NCBI RefSeq assembly: GCF_016587415.1
Contig: NZ_BNJI01000001.1
Location: 5,061,501 to 5,125,500 of the forward strand
Reading direction: 5' to 3'
Length of the DNA stretch: 64,000 nucleotides
Source of the DNA: Ktedonobacter sp. SOSP1-85
GTDB lineage: Bacteria; Chloroflexota; Ktedonobacteria; Ktedonobacterales; Ktedonobacteraceae
This document shows, in pieces, positions 26,592-35,361 of this stretch. The first letter of the stretch is position 1, and each line of letters begins with the position of its first letter. Under the pieces are notes generated by a model. That model ran no database searches. It was not told the DNA's origin and saw only the letters and a list, made by a program, of their open reading frames with translations. A program made the translations under genes and the position numbers.

Positions 26592-26801
26592 ATGGAAACC
26601 TTAGATCAACTACGTAAGCGTGCGGGCTTGCAAGTCAAGGAACTAACAGAATTAGCTGATGTTTCAGAAACTTCCTATCGCAAGATGGTGAGGGGCGAAG
26701 CTGTAGGCGAAGTACTTGTTTATCGTGTATTGCGCGTGTTATCTGAACGCCTTAAACGTGAATTAACACCTGATAATGTGAGTGGGCTGAACCTTTTGTA
26801 G
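26592..26801 (+). CDS. small XRE-family HTH regulator with sequestered ribosome binding site
   Basis: 69 residues, start METLDQLRKRAGLQVKELTE at the ATG four bases after AGGAGG. Helix-turn-helix: LRKRAGLQVKELTELADVSE with recognition helix TSYRKMVRGEAVG, then helix VLVYRVLRVLSERL. A DNA-binding repressor or activator by family. Its ribosome binding site is inside a strong inverted repeat (26533-26587). It is related to the HTH halves of the two fused GIY-YIG genes on either side, and to the regulator at 25486. It precedes the second GIY-YIG/XRE copy, so the order 'small XRE, then GIY-YIG/XRE' occurs twice. Confidence 0.75.
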   Translation: METLDQLRKRAGLQVKELTELADVSETSYRKMVRGEAVGEVLVYRVLRVLSERLKRELTPDNVSGLNLL

Positions 26802-26921
26802 GTTTCGCTCATATTTGCAGCTAAATAGTACGAGCTACATGCACCAACTTTTTAGAGGTGGTGCATGTACAATCAGAAGTTAAAAATGTAAATTATGTCA
26901 AAACGTCTAAAATAGCGCGAC

Positions 26922-27453
26922 AAAAAATATCAAATATATGCACTTGTCGACCCGAGAGATAACGCAATACGATATGTTGGCATGAGTGATGATGCTCAAT
27001 ATAGATTTTATCAACATTTACACTGTATAGGCATTGGTGAGTGTGAGAGGCAATGGATAAAGGAGCTGCAACAACTGAACTTTCTCCTACCCTCCAGATA
27101 TTAGAGACGGTAGATCCAAATATCCAAGAGATTGCTTGTGAGAGAGAGAAATATTGGTTACAAGAAATGCTCAGCAGAGGCTATCATCTCTTCAACAACT
27201 CAGGAATCATCAAGAGTTACCCGCAACGTGATTTCTCTCCACGAGTTATGTCCAAAGTAAAGAGCTTCGTATTAAAGCCGCTTTGAACGTTTCTAACCTC
27301 TCAAGGCTGTCGGGCGTATCGTGTCCAACAATCGAGAAGATGGAAAAGAATAAACCAGTACGCGCCGATCTTGCATCTGCTATCTGCCGTGTATTATCGG
27401 AAAAGCTAGGTTATGAAGTCACCATAGAGAGTGCCGAAATTCAAACGCTCTGA
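26922..27453 (+). pseudogene. second GIY-YIG/XRE fusion gene, frameshifted
   Basis: No single frame covers it, but the pieces line up with the first copy. Frame one (26922-about 27085): QIYALVDPRDNAIRYVGMSD, then QYRFYQHLHCIG and QWIKELQQLNF, the GIY-YIG core. Frame two (27075-27286): SPTLQILETVDPNIQEIACE, REKYWLQEMLSRGYHLFNNS. Frame three (about 27240-27453): QSKELRIKAALNVSNLSRLS, GVSCPTIEKMEKNKPV, ICRVLSEKLGYEVTI, an XRE-type HTH ending at the TGA near 27453. At least two frameshifts and no clear start remain, so this copy is dead or needs recoding. Confidence 0.65.
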
Positions 27454-27466
27454 TGGTTGCTATAAA

Positions 27467-27519
27467 GACATAAAAGCAGCTAGTTGTAGTTTTACCTTAC
27501 AACTAGCTGCTTTTATGTC
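27467..27519. terminator. perfect 22-bp hairpin after the GIY-YIG/XRE array
   Basis: GACATAAAAGCAGCTAGTTGTA (27467-27488, 22 bases) is exactly complementary to 27498-27519 with a 9-base loop. It follows the last XRE codon by 14 bases and closes the tandem module. Positioned as a terminator for the plus strand. Confidence 0.6.
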
Positions 27520-27831
27520 ATCTTGTGAGCATAGTAAGAGATATGCCAAATAACGATAATGGTGATCGAGGAAATGAGAGGAATACTTGCACGTAAAGTC
27601 CTTGGGAAGGCGGTGCTTCCTCCCTTGGTTGAAACGCAAGGGTACCCGCACCGCCGTGTTCATGAACACATAAGTAAAACCTAGGACCGCATTTTTCTCT
27701 GGGAGGAGATACTTCGTAAGAGTTGTAAACACACAAAGGTGGGTACTGATCTGTCAATTGTTGCAATGCAGTCGATACGGGCAACGCCACGCAGGGAGAT
27801 AGTCTACAGTGCCTTGAGAGGTGCAGGCAAG
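27520..27831. other. 312-bp gap
   Basis: I see no supported gene here. Two overlapping minus-strand frames of about 90 codons exist but have no ribosome binding site, no recognisable motif and run through the hairpin at 27467-27519. Confidence 0.35.
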
Positions 27832-28473
27832 TTACTCCTCTGGTAAGGCATCAGGGGCAAGACGCGCCACCCCCTCCATAATCACCTGTGAGATAATATC
27901 CGCCATCTCTTCTGACGACACCGTCGTCTCCTCCTGACTCCACTGGATCGCGGTTCCAAAGATCGCCCAGCCAACTACGCTGGCGGTCGTTTCCAGTGGC
28001 TCGTACATTCGTTTCTCTCCACCCTTTGCCTCCTTGAGCCACGTGAGGAGCAGTTCATTCAATTCCTCATGAATTGCATGTTCAACCATTGGAGCAAAAA
28101 TCAGCGACTTTTGATGCTGGTGGTGATATTTCCCCTCAAAAAGGTTCAACATTGCCTGGATGAGCACGCGCAAGGTCTTTCTGTCCCAGCGACATTCGGG
28201 AGGAAGGACGCTTGCCAGTTGCTGGTGAAATTGCTCACGGACGACAGCATCTGCAAGCATATATTTATCTGTAAAGTGGAGATAAAAGGTCCCGCGATTG
28301 ACATTGGCCCGCGCGGTTATCTCCTGGATACTCGTCGCCACAAAACATTTTTCTATCTCCCGCAGATTCCTCAGGGCCTCGCCCTTTTCTCGCACTACTT
28401 CTACAAACGCTTGCTGTAATACCTGGCGCGTTCGCTGGATACGCCGATCTTCGTGTCTCTTCGGGGTCGTCAT
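27832..28473 (-). CDS. TetR-family regulator, paralogue of 30737-31354
   Basis: 213 residues. TetR-type HTH at about residues 12-65: RTRQVLQQAFVEVVREKG (helix 1) and SIQEITARANVNRGTFYLHF (helices 2-3 plus the FYxHF hallmark), followed by TDKYMLADAV. Unusually, about 14 residues (EALRNLREIEKCFVA) are inserted between helices 1 and 2; the paralogue at 30737 has an insertion at the same place. The C-terminal ligand domain is helical with WAIFGTAIQWSQEE near the end. It is divergent from the TPR gene at 28651, with a shared 177-bp promoter region where it probably acts. Ligand unknown. Confidence 0.85.
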   Translation of the reverse strand: MTTPKRHEDRRIQRTRQVLQQAFVEVVREKGEALRNLREIEKCFVATSIQEITARANVNRGTFYLHFTDKYMLADAVVREQFHQQLASVLPPECRWDRKTLRVLIQAMLNLFEGKYHHQHQKSLIFAPMVEHAIHEELNELLLTWLKEAKGGEKRMYEPLETTASVVGWAIFGTAIQWSQEETTVSSEEMADIISQVIMEGVARLAPDALPEE

Positions 28474-28650
28474 ATCCTCTGCTGCTGTCCCTTCTTTCTC
28501 AACAATCTCTCACTCGTGTTCAATTCTCAACAACGGCACAGTGATTGCTCATTGCTTGTTGTGCTATCAAACCCTAGTATTATAGGCGACGGTTGTAGAG
28601 ATAAGCAACTGGCAGACTGTTTTGCACTTACTTCCCGAAAGGAGAACACC

Positions 28651-29550
28651 ATGCAGCCATCTGTATCCTCGAACAACGAATATACCAGCCACTACACCAC
28701 AGCTATTGATGCCCTCTGTGAGATCGCTCGCTCGTCCTTTTTTCTCGGTAGGTTAAGAGACGCCCTTCACGTGCTCGGTACGTCTCTCCACCTGATAGAA
28801 GGAGGCGAGGTAGCGCAAAAGGATCACCTCAAACTCTTGCTCCTCCATGGAAAGGTTCTCAACGTCGATCACCTTCTCTCTAGAGGCGACACCGATCTTC
28901 TGTTTTCGACCATCCTCCAGGCACAACAGATCGCCGAATCGGCTCAGGATGAGCAAGGACGAGCGTCCGCATTGAGTTTGTTCGGTCAGGCTCACTGCAA
29001 CGCAACCACCATAGCCATAGTAAAGAGTGGTGCCCTACCGTTCGGCACGCAAGGTCAGGGGAAATACGAGCAAGCCCTCGCCTATCACCAGCAGGCCCTG
29101 GAACTTCAGGAAACGTTGCACGATACCCGAGGGATCAGCGAATCGTCCTTTGGCATCGGCCTGATCTATCAGTTTTGGCAGCAGAATGAGCTGGCTCGGG
29201 AACACTTTACCAAGGCCATCCAGGTTGCCGAAGAGTCCGGGTACGTGTTGGAACAGGCCGAACCCAATCGCCACCTGACTCTCGACGCCTTATTCAAAGG
29301 AGACTTGGATCAGGCGCTCACCTATGCACAGCGAGCGCTTTCCTTCCGGGAAGCAGCTGGCTTCAGACCCTACCAGCCATTCGATCACCTGACGCTCAGA
29401 GATATCTACCTCAAGAAAGGAGATACAGCTAGAGCGCATTTCCACCTGCAACAGGCGTCCGCTCTGGCTTCAGAGATGGGATTGGCAACGCTTGTATCTT
29501 CCGCGATCAGCTCAACAAATCTTCTGGAGGTTCAGAACGAAGAAGCGTAG
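28651..29550 (+). CDS. TPR-like helical protein, paralogue of 8432-9343
   Basis: 299 residues of degenerate TPR repeats: ALCEIARSSFFLGRLRDALH, ASALSLFGQAHCNATTIAIV, ESSFGIGLIYQFWQQNELAR, HLTLDALFKGDLDQALTYAQ, LRDIYLKKGDTARAHFHLQQ. The start at 28651 has GAAAGGAGAA in front and matches the start of the homologue at 9343. No membrane or secretion signal. It is transcribed away from the TetR gene at 27832 and is a plausible target of that repressor. A palindrome (29592-29623) follows. Function unknown; probably a scaffold for other proteins. Confidence 0.75.
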   Translation: MQPSVSSNNEYTSHYTTAIDALCEIARSSFFLGRLRDALHVLGTSLHLIEGGEVAQKDHLKLLLLHGKVLNVDHLLSRGDTDLLFSTILQAQQIAESAQDEQGRASALSLFGQAHCNATTIAIVKSGALPFGTQGQGKYEQALAYHQQALELQETLHDTRGISESSFGIGLIYQFWQQNELAREHFTKAIQVAEESGYVLEQAEPNRHLTLDALFKGDLDQALTYAQRALSFREAAGFRPYQPFDHLTLRDIYLKKGDTARAHFHLQQASALASEMGLATLVSSAISSTNLLEVQNEEA

Positions 29551-29591
29551 GCGCGAGCCACATATGAAAAGCGCTTGCGCAAGAGTTACGG

Positions 29592-29623
29592 CACGCCTTT
29601 CCTCTGATCAGAGGAAAGGCGTG
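29592..29623. terminator. 32-bp perfect palindrome
   Basis: CACGCCTTTCCTCTGA (29592-29607) is directly followed by its exact complement (29608-29623). It lies 40 bases past the TPR stop and probably forms the 3' end of that transcript. No T-run follows. Confidence 0.5.
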
Positions 29624-29906
29624 TCTCACCAAGCAGGAGAAGCGTTGATTACTGTACAGCTCGCTCTATCAACCTGACATTTTATGCTCTCTGCGATACC
29701 GTTGCCGAAACCGCTTTTGGATTCCTCGGGCCAGCCGCAAGCTATCCAGCTGATCAAGGGAGGGTTTGGCAACAGTATATTCTGAAACACCGCAAGAAAG
29801 CTCGTTAGTAATTTTCATGCGGAGTGGTGCGCTGCGCCAGCAGCGCATGACGTTTCGGACTCTCTCTCACCTCTCTGCTTTATTGAAACGGAAAGAAGAT
29901 GATAGT

Positions 29907-30677
29907 ATGGCAAGGCCCCATCATACTTTGGATAAGCTTTCTCTCCAAACCTTTGAACCTCTCTCAACCGCTTGCCTAACGTGTGGCAAGGCTGCTCATA
30001 TCGCCTATCATACGCAACACACGATTACCACCCTCACGGGACGGTGTCGTCTGCACCTAGCAGTGCGCCGATGTACCTCTCCTGACTGTCCACGCTATCA
30101 CCAGCCCTATCGGCCAGAAGCAGAAGGAGCATGGGCATTACCACATGGAGAATATGGATGAGGTGTGATTGCGCTCATCGGGTTTCTGCGCTATCGACAC
30201 CATCAAAGTCTGGCAGAGATCCATCAGAGCCTAAAAGCCCAGGGCTCTCGATTGGCGAACGAACGGTGCTCAACCTCTTAGCACGGTATGAAGAGTTGGT
30301 GACGCTTCACACGACAGATCGAGAACGCCTCCAACCGCTTGTGTAGAAGCAGGGATCGCTCATTCTGGCAGTGGATGGCTTAAAGCCAGATGTTGGCCAT
30401 GAAGTCCTCTGGGTCGTTCGTGATTGTGTCTCAGGTGAAATCCTGCTTGCTCGGCCTTTATTGAGCGAACGCGAGGCCGATCTGGTAGCGCTGCTCAAAG
30501 AAGTGCAAGAGGCGTTCTCTTTTGGCCCCTCGCGACTTGGAGCAGTGGCGAACGCTCAGAAAGCAGGTTGACTATCGGCATGAAGCTCGACGGGAACAGC
30601 ATCGTTTCCGCAAAGACCCAGAACGCTATTTATATGTTCTGGAGGAACAGCTATCCCAGAGAAAAATGCAGTCCTAG
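29907..30677 (+). pseudogene. DDE transposase remnant with stops and frameshifts
   Basis: Pieces of one transposase: MARPHHTLDKLSLQTFEPLS with a zinc-finger-like CLTCG...CRLHLAVRRCTSPDCP block, ALPHGEYG, an in-frame TGA, VIALIGFLRYRHHQSLAEIH, a frameshift, LSIGERTVLNLLARYEEL, a further TAG, then LILAVDGLKPDVGHEVLWVV and LLSEREADLVALLKEVQEAF. The D in AVDGLKPD would be the first DDE residue. The remainder of the catalytic domain is mostly lost and the tail EQHRFRKDPERYLYVLEEQL is in another frame. Family not identified. The debris separates the TPR gene from the second TetR gene. Confidence 0.65.
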
Positions 30678-30736
30678 GGTAAAACTGTTGAGAAACGCAG
30701 CGGAGTGCTGGTAGGAAGACAGAGAGAGGAGGCGCA

Positions 30737-31354
30737 ATGGCGACGCAGAAACGGCATGTCGATCGGCGTGTCCAGCGTACACGTGAGGTGTTGCAGCAGG
30801 CGTTTAAGGACGTTATACGTGAAAAGGGCCATACGACGACGGGTATCCGAGGAACAGAAAAGGGCTTCCTCGCGCTGAATATTCAGGACGTGACGGAGCG
30901 GGCCAATGTCAATCGAGGCACCTTTTATCTGCATTTCGCGGATAAGTATATGCTGGCGGACGCCGTGGCGCGCGAGCAGTTTTGCCTGATGCTGACAGAG
31001 ACGCTTCCTGTCACAGTTGCCTGGGACAGGAAATCCTTGCGGCTGCTGATCCTGGCTTTGCTGGAGAGCTTTGAGCAGAAGTACCACCATCAGCAGCATT
31101 CCTCACGTGTCCTGGCCCCACTCCTTGAACGGGCCACGCACGAGGAACTGACGCAACTGCTCTTCACCTGGCTCAAGCAGCGGAGGGGAGCGAGTGCCCA
31201 GGAGGCTACACGGCTAGAAACGACAGCCCGCATCGTCAACTGGTCGATCCTGGGGCCAGCGATCCAATGGAGCCAGGAGGAACTAGTACTGCCAAGGGAA
31301 GAGATGGCAGACGCCATTCTATTGATCATCATGAATGGGACGACTGGCTTCTAG
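30737..31354 (+). CDS. TetR-family regulator, paralogue of 27832-28473
   Basis: 205 residues. Same layout as the regulator at 27832: helix 1 RTREVLQQAFKDVIREKG, a 15-residue insertion (HTTTGIRGTEKGFLA), then NIQDVTERANVNRGTFYLHF and ADKYMLADAVAREQF. The C-terminal domain contains KYHHQQHSSRVLAPLLERAT, closely parallel to KYHHQHQKSLIFAPMVEHAI of the paralogue, and WSILGPAIQWSQEEL. GAGAGGAGGCGCAATG gives a strong ribosome binding site. It is followed by the convergent NB-ARC regulator after nine bases. Ligand and target unknown. Confidence 0.85.
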   Translation: MATQKRHVDRRVQRTREVLQQAFKDVIREKGHTTTGIRGTEKGFLALNIQDVTERANVNRGTFYLHFADKYMLADAVAREQFCLMLTETLPVTVAWDRKSLRLLILALLESFEQKYHHQQHSSRVLAPLLERATHEELTQLLFTWLKQRRGASAQEATRLETTARIVNWSILGPAIQWSQEELVLPREEMADAILLIIMNGTTGF

Positions 31355-31363
31355 ATCGCTCGC

Positions 31364-33946
31364 TTACCAGGCTTCCAACAATGGTAGATTGTTGTGTTGC
31401 AGCCAGTATTTTACCTGCGCGCTCTGAGGGGCCTTTGCTTCTCTAAAGAGATGGTAGCTCTGGTTGCCGTAGTCGTGGGCGAGTGCTCTCTCCCCGTGTA
31501 GCGCATAGACCTGGGCCAGGCCGAAGAGAGCGCTGGCCATGTTGATCTGGTGACCGTCCGGGGCATTGGCTCGTGCCTGCTGATAGGCCTGGAGGGCCTC
31601 GCCTCTCTTGCCTTGCTTAAGGTAGATATCGCCCATGGCACAATAGATGCCACTGACGGTATCAGGATAAGGCTTGGCCTGGGCGATCTCTAAACCTTCT
31701 GTTAAATAGGCTAAGGCCTGGGCGTCATCTCCCCCACGCCTGATTTCAAGTAACCCCAGGTTTTGCAGGAGCACACTGGTCGCTTGCTGAAGCTGCATCT
31801 GACGTGCGTAGGTGAGGCTTTCCTGCCAGCGACTCTCAGCTTGCGCCAGGTCATCCTGACTGAAGGCCAGGTCTCCCAGGTCGAGGAGAAAGTGACAAAT
31901 TTCCGCGCGGAGGCCGATCTGTTGTGCCAGCGCGAACCCTTCACTTAAAAGCTGCTCTGCCTCAGCGTAGCGGCCATGCGTAGTCATATAGACGCCCGCC
32001 GAGCCTAAGAGTGAGATGAGGGCTTCATGTTCTGAAAGCGTGCGTGCGATTTCGAGTCCTTCCTGAAAATAGTGCTCTGCCTGCGCTAGTTTACCCTGGT
32101 AATCTAAAATGACTGCCAGGAGTCTGAGTATGTGGCAGGTCGAAGTGACTGGTGGAAGATGGCGGCTGACTGCTAGCCCTTGCTGTAAGTAGGTTTCAGC
32201 TACGGCATACTCTCCCCTGATAATAGCGCTATGGCCCAGGCAGGAGAGCGCCGTAGCGACTATTTCATGCTGGGGATCATGCTTCTCCATTAGGGTGAGA
32301 CAGGCCTGGGCATAGGTGTCAACGTCTGAATAATGGGCAAGAATGCGGGAGAGAGAGGCGAGGTGGCACAATACGCGAGCCTGGTTGATCTGCTCGTGTT
32401 CTTCTGTAAAAACGCTGCTCGCTTTGAGGAGGAGCTCTTGTGCCTGGGAGAACAGGCCGTGCTTCATGAAGAGAGGGGCGCTGTTAAGGACAGCGTGGGC
32501 GAACAAGGCATATGTCTCTGGCTCATAGGCGTACTCAAAGGCGGTACGTATATTTTCTATTTCCAGGTAAAGGGCATAGTGCCCATGGGTAGGGCTCTCA
32601 AGGAACTGGAAGAAATATTTGCTCAAACGATCTCTGGCCTGGCTTTCAGCAGAGTGCATGCGTGCATAGTCGATGATGCTTTGATGGAGTTGATAGCGTT
32701 CGTGCTCATGAACTTCCAATAATCCTACATCAACCAGGCGATCAAGCACTTCTGGCACTGTTGCTGTGACCGCGAGCGCCGCCTCCTCTGAGAAGGTATT
32801 GGGTTTGGGAGGGAAGAGTGCCAGGGCATAGAGCGCCTCGCGTTCTGTTTTCTCCAAAATGGAGATGCTCATCTCGATGACGGCTTGCAGACTGACGTCT
32901 GTCTCGTGGAGCGTGTCCGAGCCGAGCCTGGAGATTCGAATGCCAGGTTGGGTCAAACTCAAGCGGTGCTCAACCTGCTTGAGACGTGAGAGGGCTTGCT
33001 GGGTGCGACGAGATTGCTGGTGTCGTGTCTGTATTAGCAGGTAACTACCTATCAGGGTGAGCGCCAGGGGGAGCCCGCCGACAGCATGGGCGAGTTCTTG
33101 TATCTCTGTTTGTGCTGTGTTATGGAGGGTGGGGATCATATGCTGTAGTAGTTGCAGACTCTCCTGCTCATTTAATTCAGGAACCTGGATAACCTCACCT
33201 CCAAGCGTGTACGCGATTTCGGGTAAACGTGTTGTGAGGATGCAGGCGCTGTGCGTATTCCCGATGATGCAGTAGGTGGCCTCTGTTATATCCCAGACGT
33301 CATCGATGATAAAAAGCAGGCGCCGCCCTCCAATAAGAGCGTGCAGCCGCTGGGTCCAGTCTTGCAAGGTATGCAGTGAGCGACATTCCTGCTCATTGAG
33401 GGATAGGAGATTGCCCCATCGATTAAGCACCGTCAGTGCCTGTCCGCGAGGTCCGAGTCCGGCCCAGAGAATACCATCGGGAAACCAGGAGCGTATCTCT
33501 TCATGCGCGGCGAGCTCCATCGCGAGAGTGGTTTTTCCTACACCGGGAAGGCCATGCAGGACGAGGCGTGTGGAGCGGTGAGGGGAGGTTGGCTGTAAGA
33601 ACTCTTTCAGGCGTTGTAAGAGGGCGTCTCTTCCCACAAGTGGGATATCACTGGTTAAGCGACTGGGGAGCATAGGATCATAGATTGTAGTGGAGAGAGG
33701 ATGTCTGAGATGGGCCTGAACTGGCCTGAGCAGGCCTAATTCTTGCAAACTTTTTTTGAAGAGCTTGCAGAGCCTCTCCCCATAGTAGGAGCTTGGGGAG
33801 GATGCGCCATTCTCCCAGCGACTAATCATATAGGCGTGTGGTGCGCCAACGAGCGCGGCCACCTCCTGTTGTGATAAGTGATGTTCTAAACGTGCATTTT
33901 TTAGTAAGGTGTTGAATTGTGCCTGGTTGGTTTTCCTTCCACTCAT
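31364..33946 (-). CDS. HTH-NB-ARC-TPR regulator (STAND ATPase)
   Basis: About 860 residues. An XRE-type HTH (about 8-65: LLKNARLEHHLSQQEVAALV, AYMISRWENGASSPS) is followed by a STAND/NB-ARC ATPase: P-loop LHGLPGVGKTTLAMELA (about 146-162), Walker B RRLLFIIDDVWD, sensor ACILTTRLPEIA and the GLPLAL motif GGLPLALTLIGSYLL. From about residue 430 on come many TPR repeats (e.g. ATALSCLGHSAIIRGEYAVA, ICHFLLDLGDLAFSQDDLAQ, IYCAMGDIYLKQGKRGEALQ). Such proteins oligomerise on ATP after ligand binding to the repeats and control transcription. Start at 33946 was chosen because GAGGAG lies eight bases upstream. Target genes unknown; the divergent matrixin gene is one candidate. Confidence 0.85.
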   Translation of the reverse strand: MSGRKTNQAQFNTLLKNARLEHHLSQQEVAALVGAPHAYMISRWENGASSPSSYYGERLCKLFKKSLQELGLLRPVQAHLRHPLSTTIYDPMLPSRLTSDIPLVGRDALLQRLKEFLQPTSPHRSTRLVLHGLPGVGKTTLAMELAAHEEIRSWFPDGILWAGLGPRGQALTVLNRWGNLLSLNEQECRSLHTLQDWTQRLHALIGGRRLLFIIDDVWDITEATYCIIGNTHSACILTTRLPEIAYTLGGEVIQVPELNEQESLQLLQHMIPTLHNTAQTEIQELAHAVGGLPLALTLIGSYLLIQTRHQQSRRTQQALSRLKQVEHRLSLTQPGIRISRLGSDTLHETDVSLQAVIEMSISILEKTEREALYALALFPPKPNTFSEEAALAVTATVPEVLDRLVDVGLLEVHEHERYQLHQSIIDYARMHSAESQARDRLSKYFFQFLESPTHGHYALYLEIENIRTAFEYAYEPETYALFAHAVLNSAPLFMKHGLFSQAQELLLKASSVFTEEHEQINQARVLCHLASLSRILAHYSDVDTYAQACLTLMEKHDPQHEIVATALSCLGHSAIIRGEYAVAETYLQQGLAVSRHLPPVTSTCHILRLLAVILDYQGKLAQAEHYFQEGLEIARTLSEHEALISLLGSAGVYMTTHGRYAEAEQLLSEGFALAQQIGLRAEICHFLLDLGDLAFSQDDLAQAESRWQESLTYARQMQLQQATSVLLQNLGLLEIRRGGDDAQALAYLTEGLEIAQAKPYPDTVSGIYCAMGDIYLKQGKRGEALQAYQQARANAPDGHQINMASALFGLAQVYALHGERALAHDYGNQSYHLFREAKAPQSAQVKYWLQHNNLPLLEAW

Positions 33947-34343
33947 CGAATTGCTCCTCTTATCTATCTTCTGAATCCTTTCTCCGACAGAAAATGTTTT
34001 TGCGGGGCTTTCCAATTCTCAGCAGTTGCGTCCCTCTTTCAAGGTGCTACAGGTGTGAAATGATAAGTCATGCTCAGTTTACTTTTAGGGTAGTATACAA
34101 AACATTCTATTGCCGGGGCAAAAACGAAGGGCTTATATAGTCATTTTGGGCGGATGTATGTGTTGCCATATGCGTAAATTATTTACAAAAAAGAGGCCAT
34201 CTTTCTGGAAAATGACGGCAAAAAGATAAGTACTCGATATTATCTTTTTATGCTTCAGCTTGTAGAATATTTCTGGCGCCAAGATATGTACATGTAAATC
34301 TATTGTTTTTTGTTTTTGCGCAGTAGCACGAAAAGGAGCGTAC
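33947..34343. other. 397-bp divergent promoter region
   Basis: AT-rich gap between the NB-ARC regulator (minus) and the matrixin-like protease (plus). No gene is supported. It should contain the promoters of both; none could be assigned with confidence. Confidence 0.35.
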
Positions 34344-34937
34344 ATGCCGTACATGCCTACACGTCCTCCATTCTTCCCCTATGTGAGCAGGCGAATTGGT
34401 AAAGCGATGCTTATCGTGATTTTCGCGTTTATGCTCATGATATTTGCCACCTCACCAGCTTTTGCCTATCATCTCGAAGGTCCTAAATGGCATGGACAGC
34501 CAGCGAGTGGCTGTTGTGCGCACGTGAACGTGTACTTTAACGGTACTCTGTACATAGTTGATCAGACCCCCCTGCATAATGCTGTGAAAGCCTGGAATGG
34601 TAGCCCGGCCAATGTTCTCCTCTATGAGAAATCTGGTAGTTTGACGCTGAATGATACATATAATTCTTCCGTTGGTTGGGATGGGATTACCAATTATGCC
34701 TGGAGCACATCGAGTGGCCATGAGTACTTTACATACGCTCATATTTTGATCAATTTTTACTACACCATGAATTACAGCTCCGGCACTATTCAAGGAGTTG
34801 CTGTGCACGAACTGGGGCATGCACTAGGGTTGGCTCATACTAACGGGTGCGTCATCATGAACCCATACACCTCTTCACGCTGTGGCCTGACGACCCCTCA
34901 AACAGATGATGTCAATGGCATAAACGCCCTCTATTAG
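34344..34937 (+). CDS. secreted matrixin-like zinc metalloprotease
   Basis: 197 residues. A signal peptide (KAMLIVIFAFMLMIFATSPA, cleavage probably after AFA near residue 40) directs secretion. The metzincin zinc site VAVHELGHALGLAHTNG (about 153-169; HExxHxxGxxH) is complete and the Met-turn follows at CVIMNP. A calcium/structural region with paired cysteines (SGCCAHVN) precedes it. Size fits a catalytic domain without prodomain or extra C-terminal domains, so it is a minimal extracellular endopeptidase. AAGGAG lies five bases before the ATG. A lipoprotein gene follows 22 bases later in the same direction and may have been co-transcribed. Confidence 0.85.
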   Translation: MPYMPTRPPFFPYVSRRIGKAMLIVIFAFMLMIFATSPAFAYHLEGPKWHGQPASGCCAHVNVYFNGTLYIVDQTPLHNAVKAWNGSPANVLLYEKSGSLTLNDTYNSSVGWDGITNYAWSTSSGHEYFTYAHILINFYYTMNYSSGTIQGVAVHELGHALGLAHTNGCVIMNPYTSSRCGLTTPQTDDVNGINALY

Positions 34938-34959
34938 GCATGTGAAAGGAAAGACGTTA

Positions 34960-35361
34960 ATGAAAAGAAGCCTCTCTTCCCTGTGTTTGCTCGCGGTCTG
35001 TGCGCTGTTCTCGCTCCTCGCCCTGGGAGGCTGCGGATCGGCATCAGATCAAGCGTCGGCAACCACGACATCCTCTAACACTACGCCCCAGATAGTCCAC
35101 CTGGATATGAGTTGGAGCAAAAACTATCACACGCTCAAAGATCTCAAACAGGATGCCGGCGTCGTGGTCCATGGGACCATAACTCGTATCATTAATCAGG
35201 AGGTCGATAGCACAGGTATTCCCTACACCAACTTTGAATTTACGGTGTCGCATGTCGCGCATGATCCAGCCAAAAGCCTCACAAAAAATGCCGTGGTCGG
35301 GGGCGCGACCAGGATTACGATCCACCAGACGGGGGGCGTTGTGACACTCCGCATCGGTTGA
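34960..35361 (+). pseudogene. lipoprotein gene, 5' part, split by TnpB element
   Basis: 133 residues remain: a lipoprotein signal peptide (LCLLAVCALFSLLALGGCGS, lipobox LGGC), a Ser/Thr linker and a beta-rich domain (LKDLKQDAGVVVHGTITRII; YTNFEFTVSHVAHDPAKSL; RITIHQTGGVV). The frame ends abruptly after TLRIG, where a TnpB element begins. The expected C-terminus (VIGGPTGRFKVQNGAV...) is found on the far side of the element at 37105-37227. Start at 34960 is favoured by AAGGAAAG. Function of the family unknown; surface anchored by lipid. Confidence 0.7.

Noticed and set aside
27460..27790. Two overlapping 90-codon minus-strand frames
   Set aside because: They run through a perfect hairpin and each other, with no recognisable motif.
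34133..34354. 73-codon minus-strand frame
   Set aside because: AT-rich promoter region of the matrixin gene; no support.
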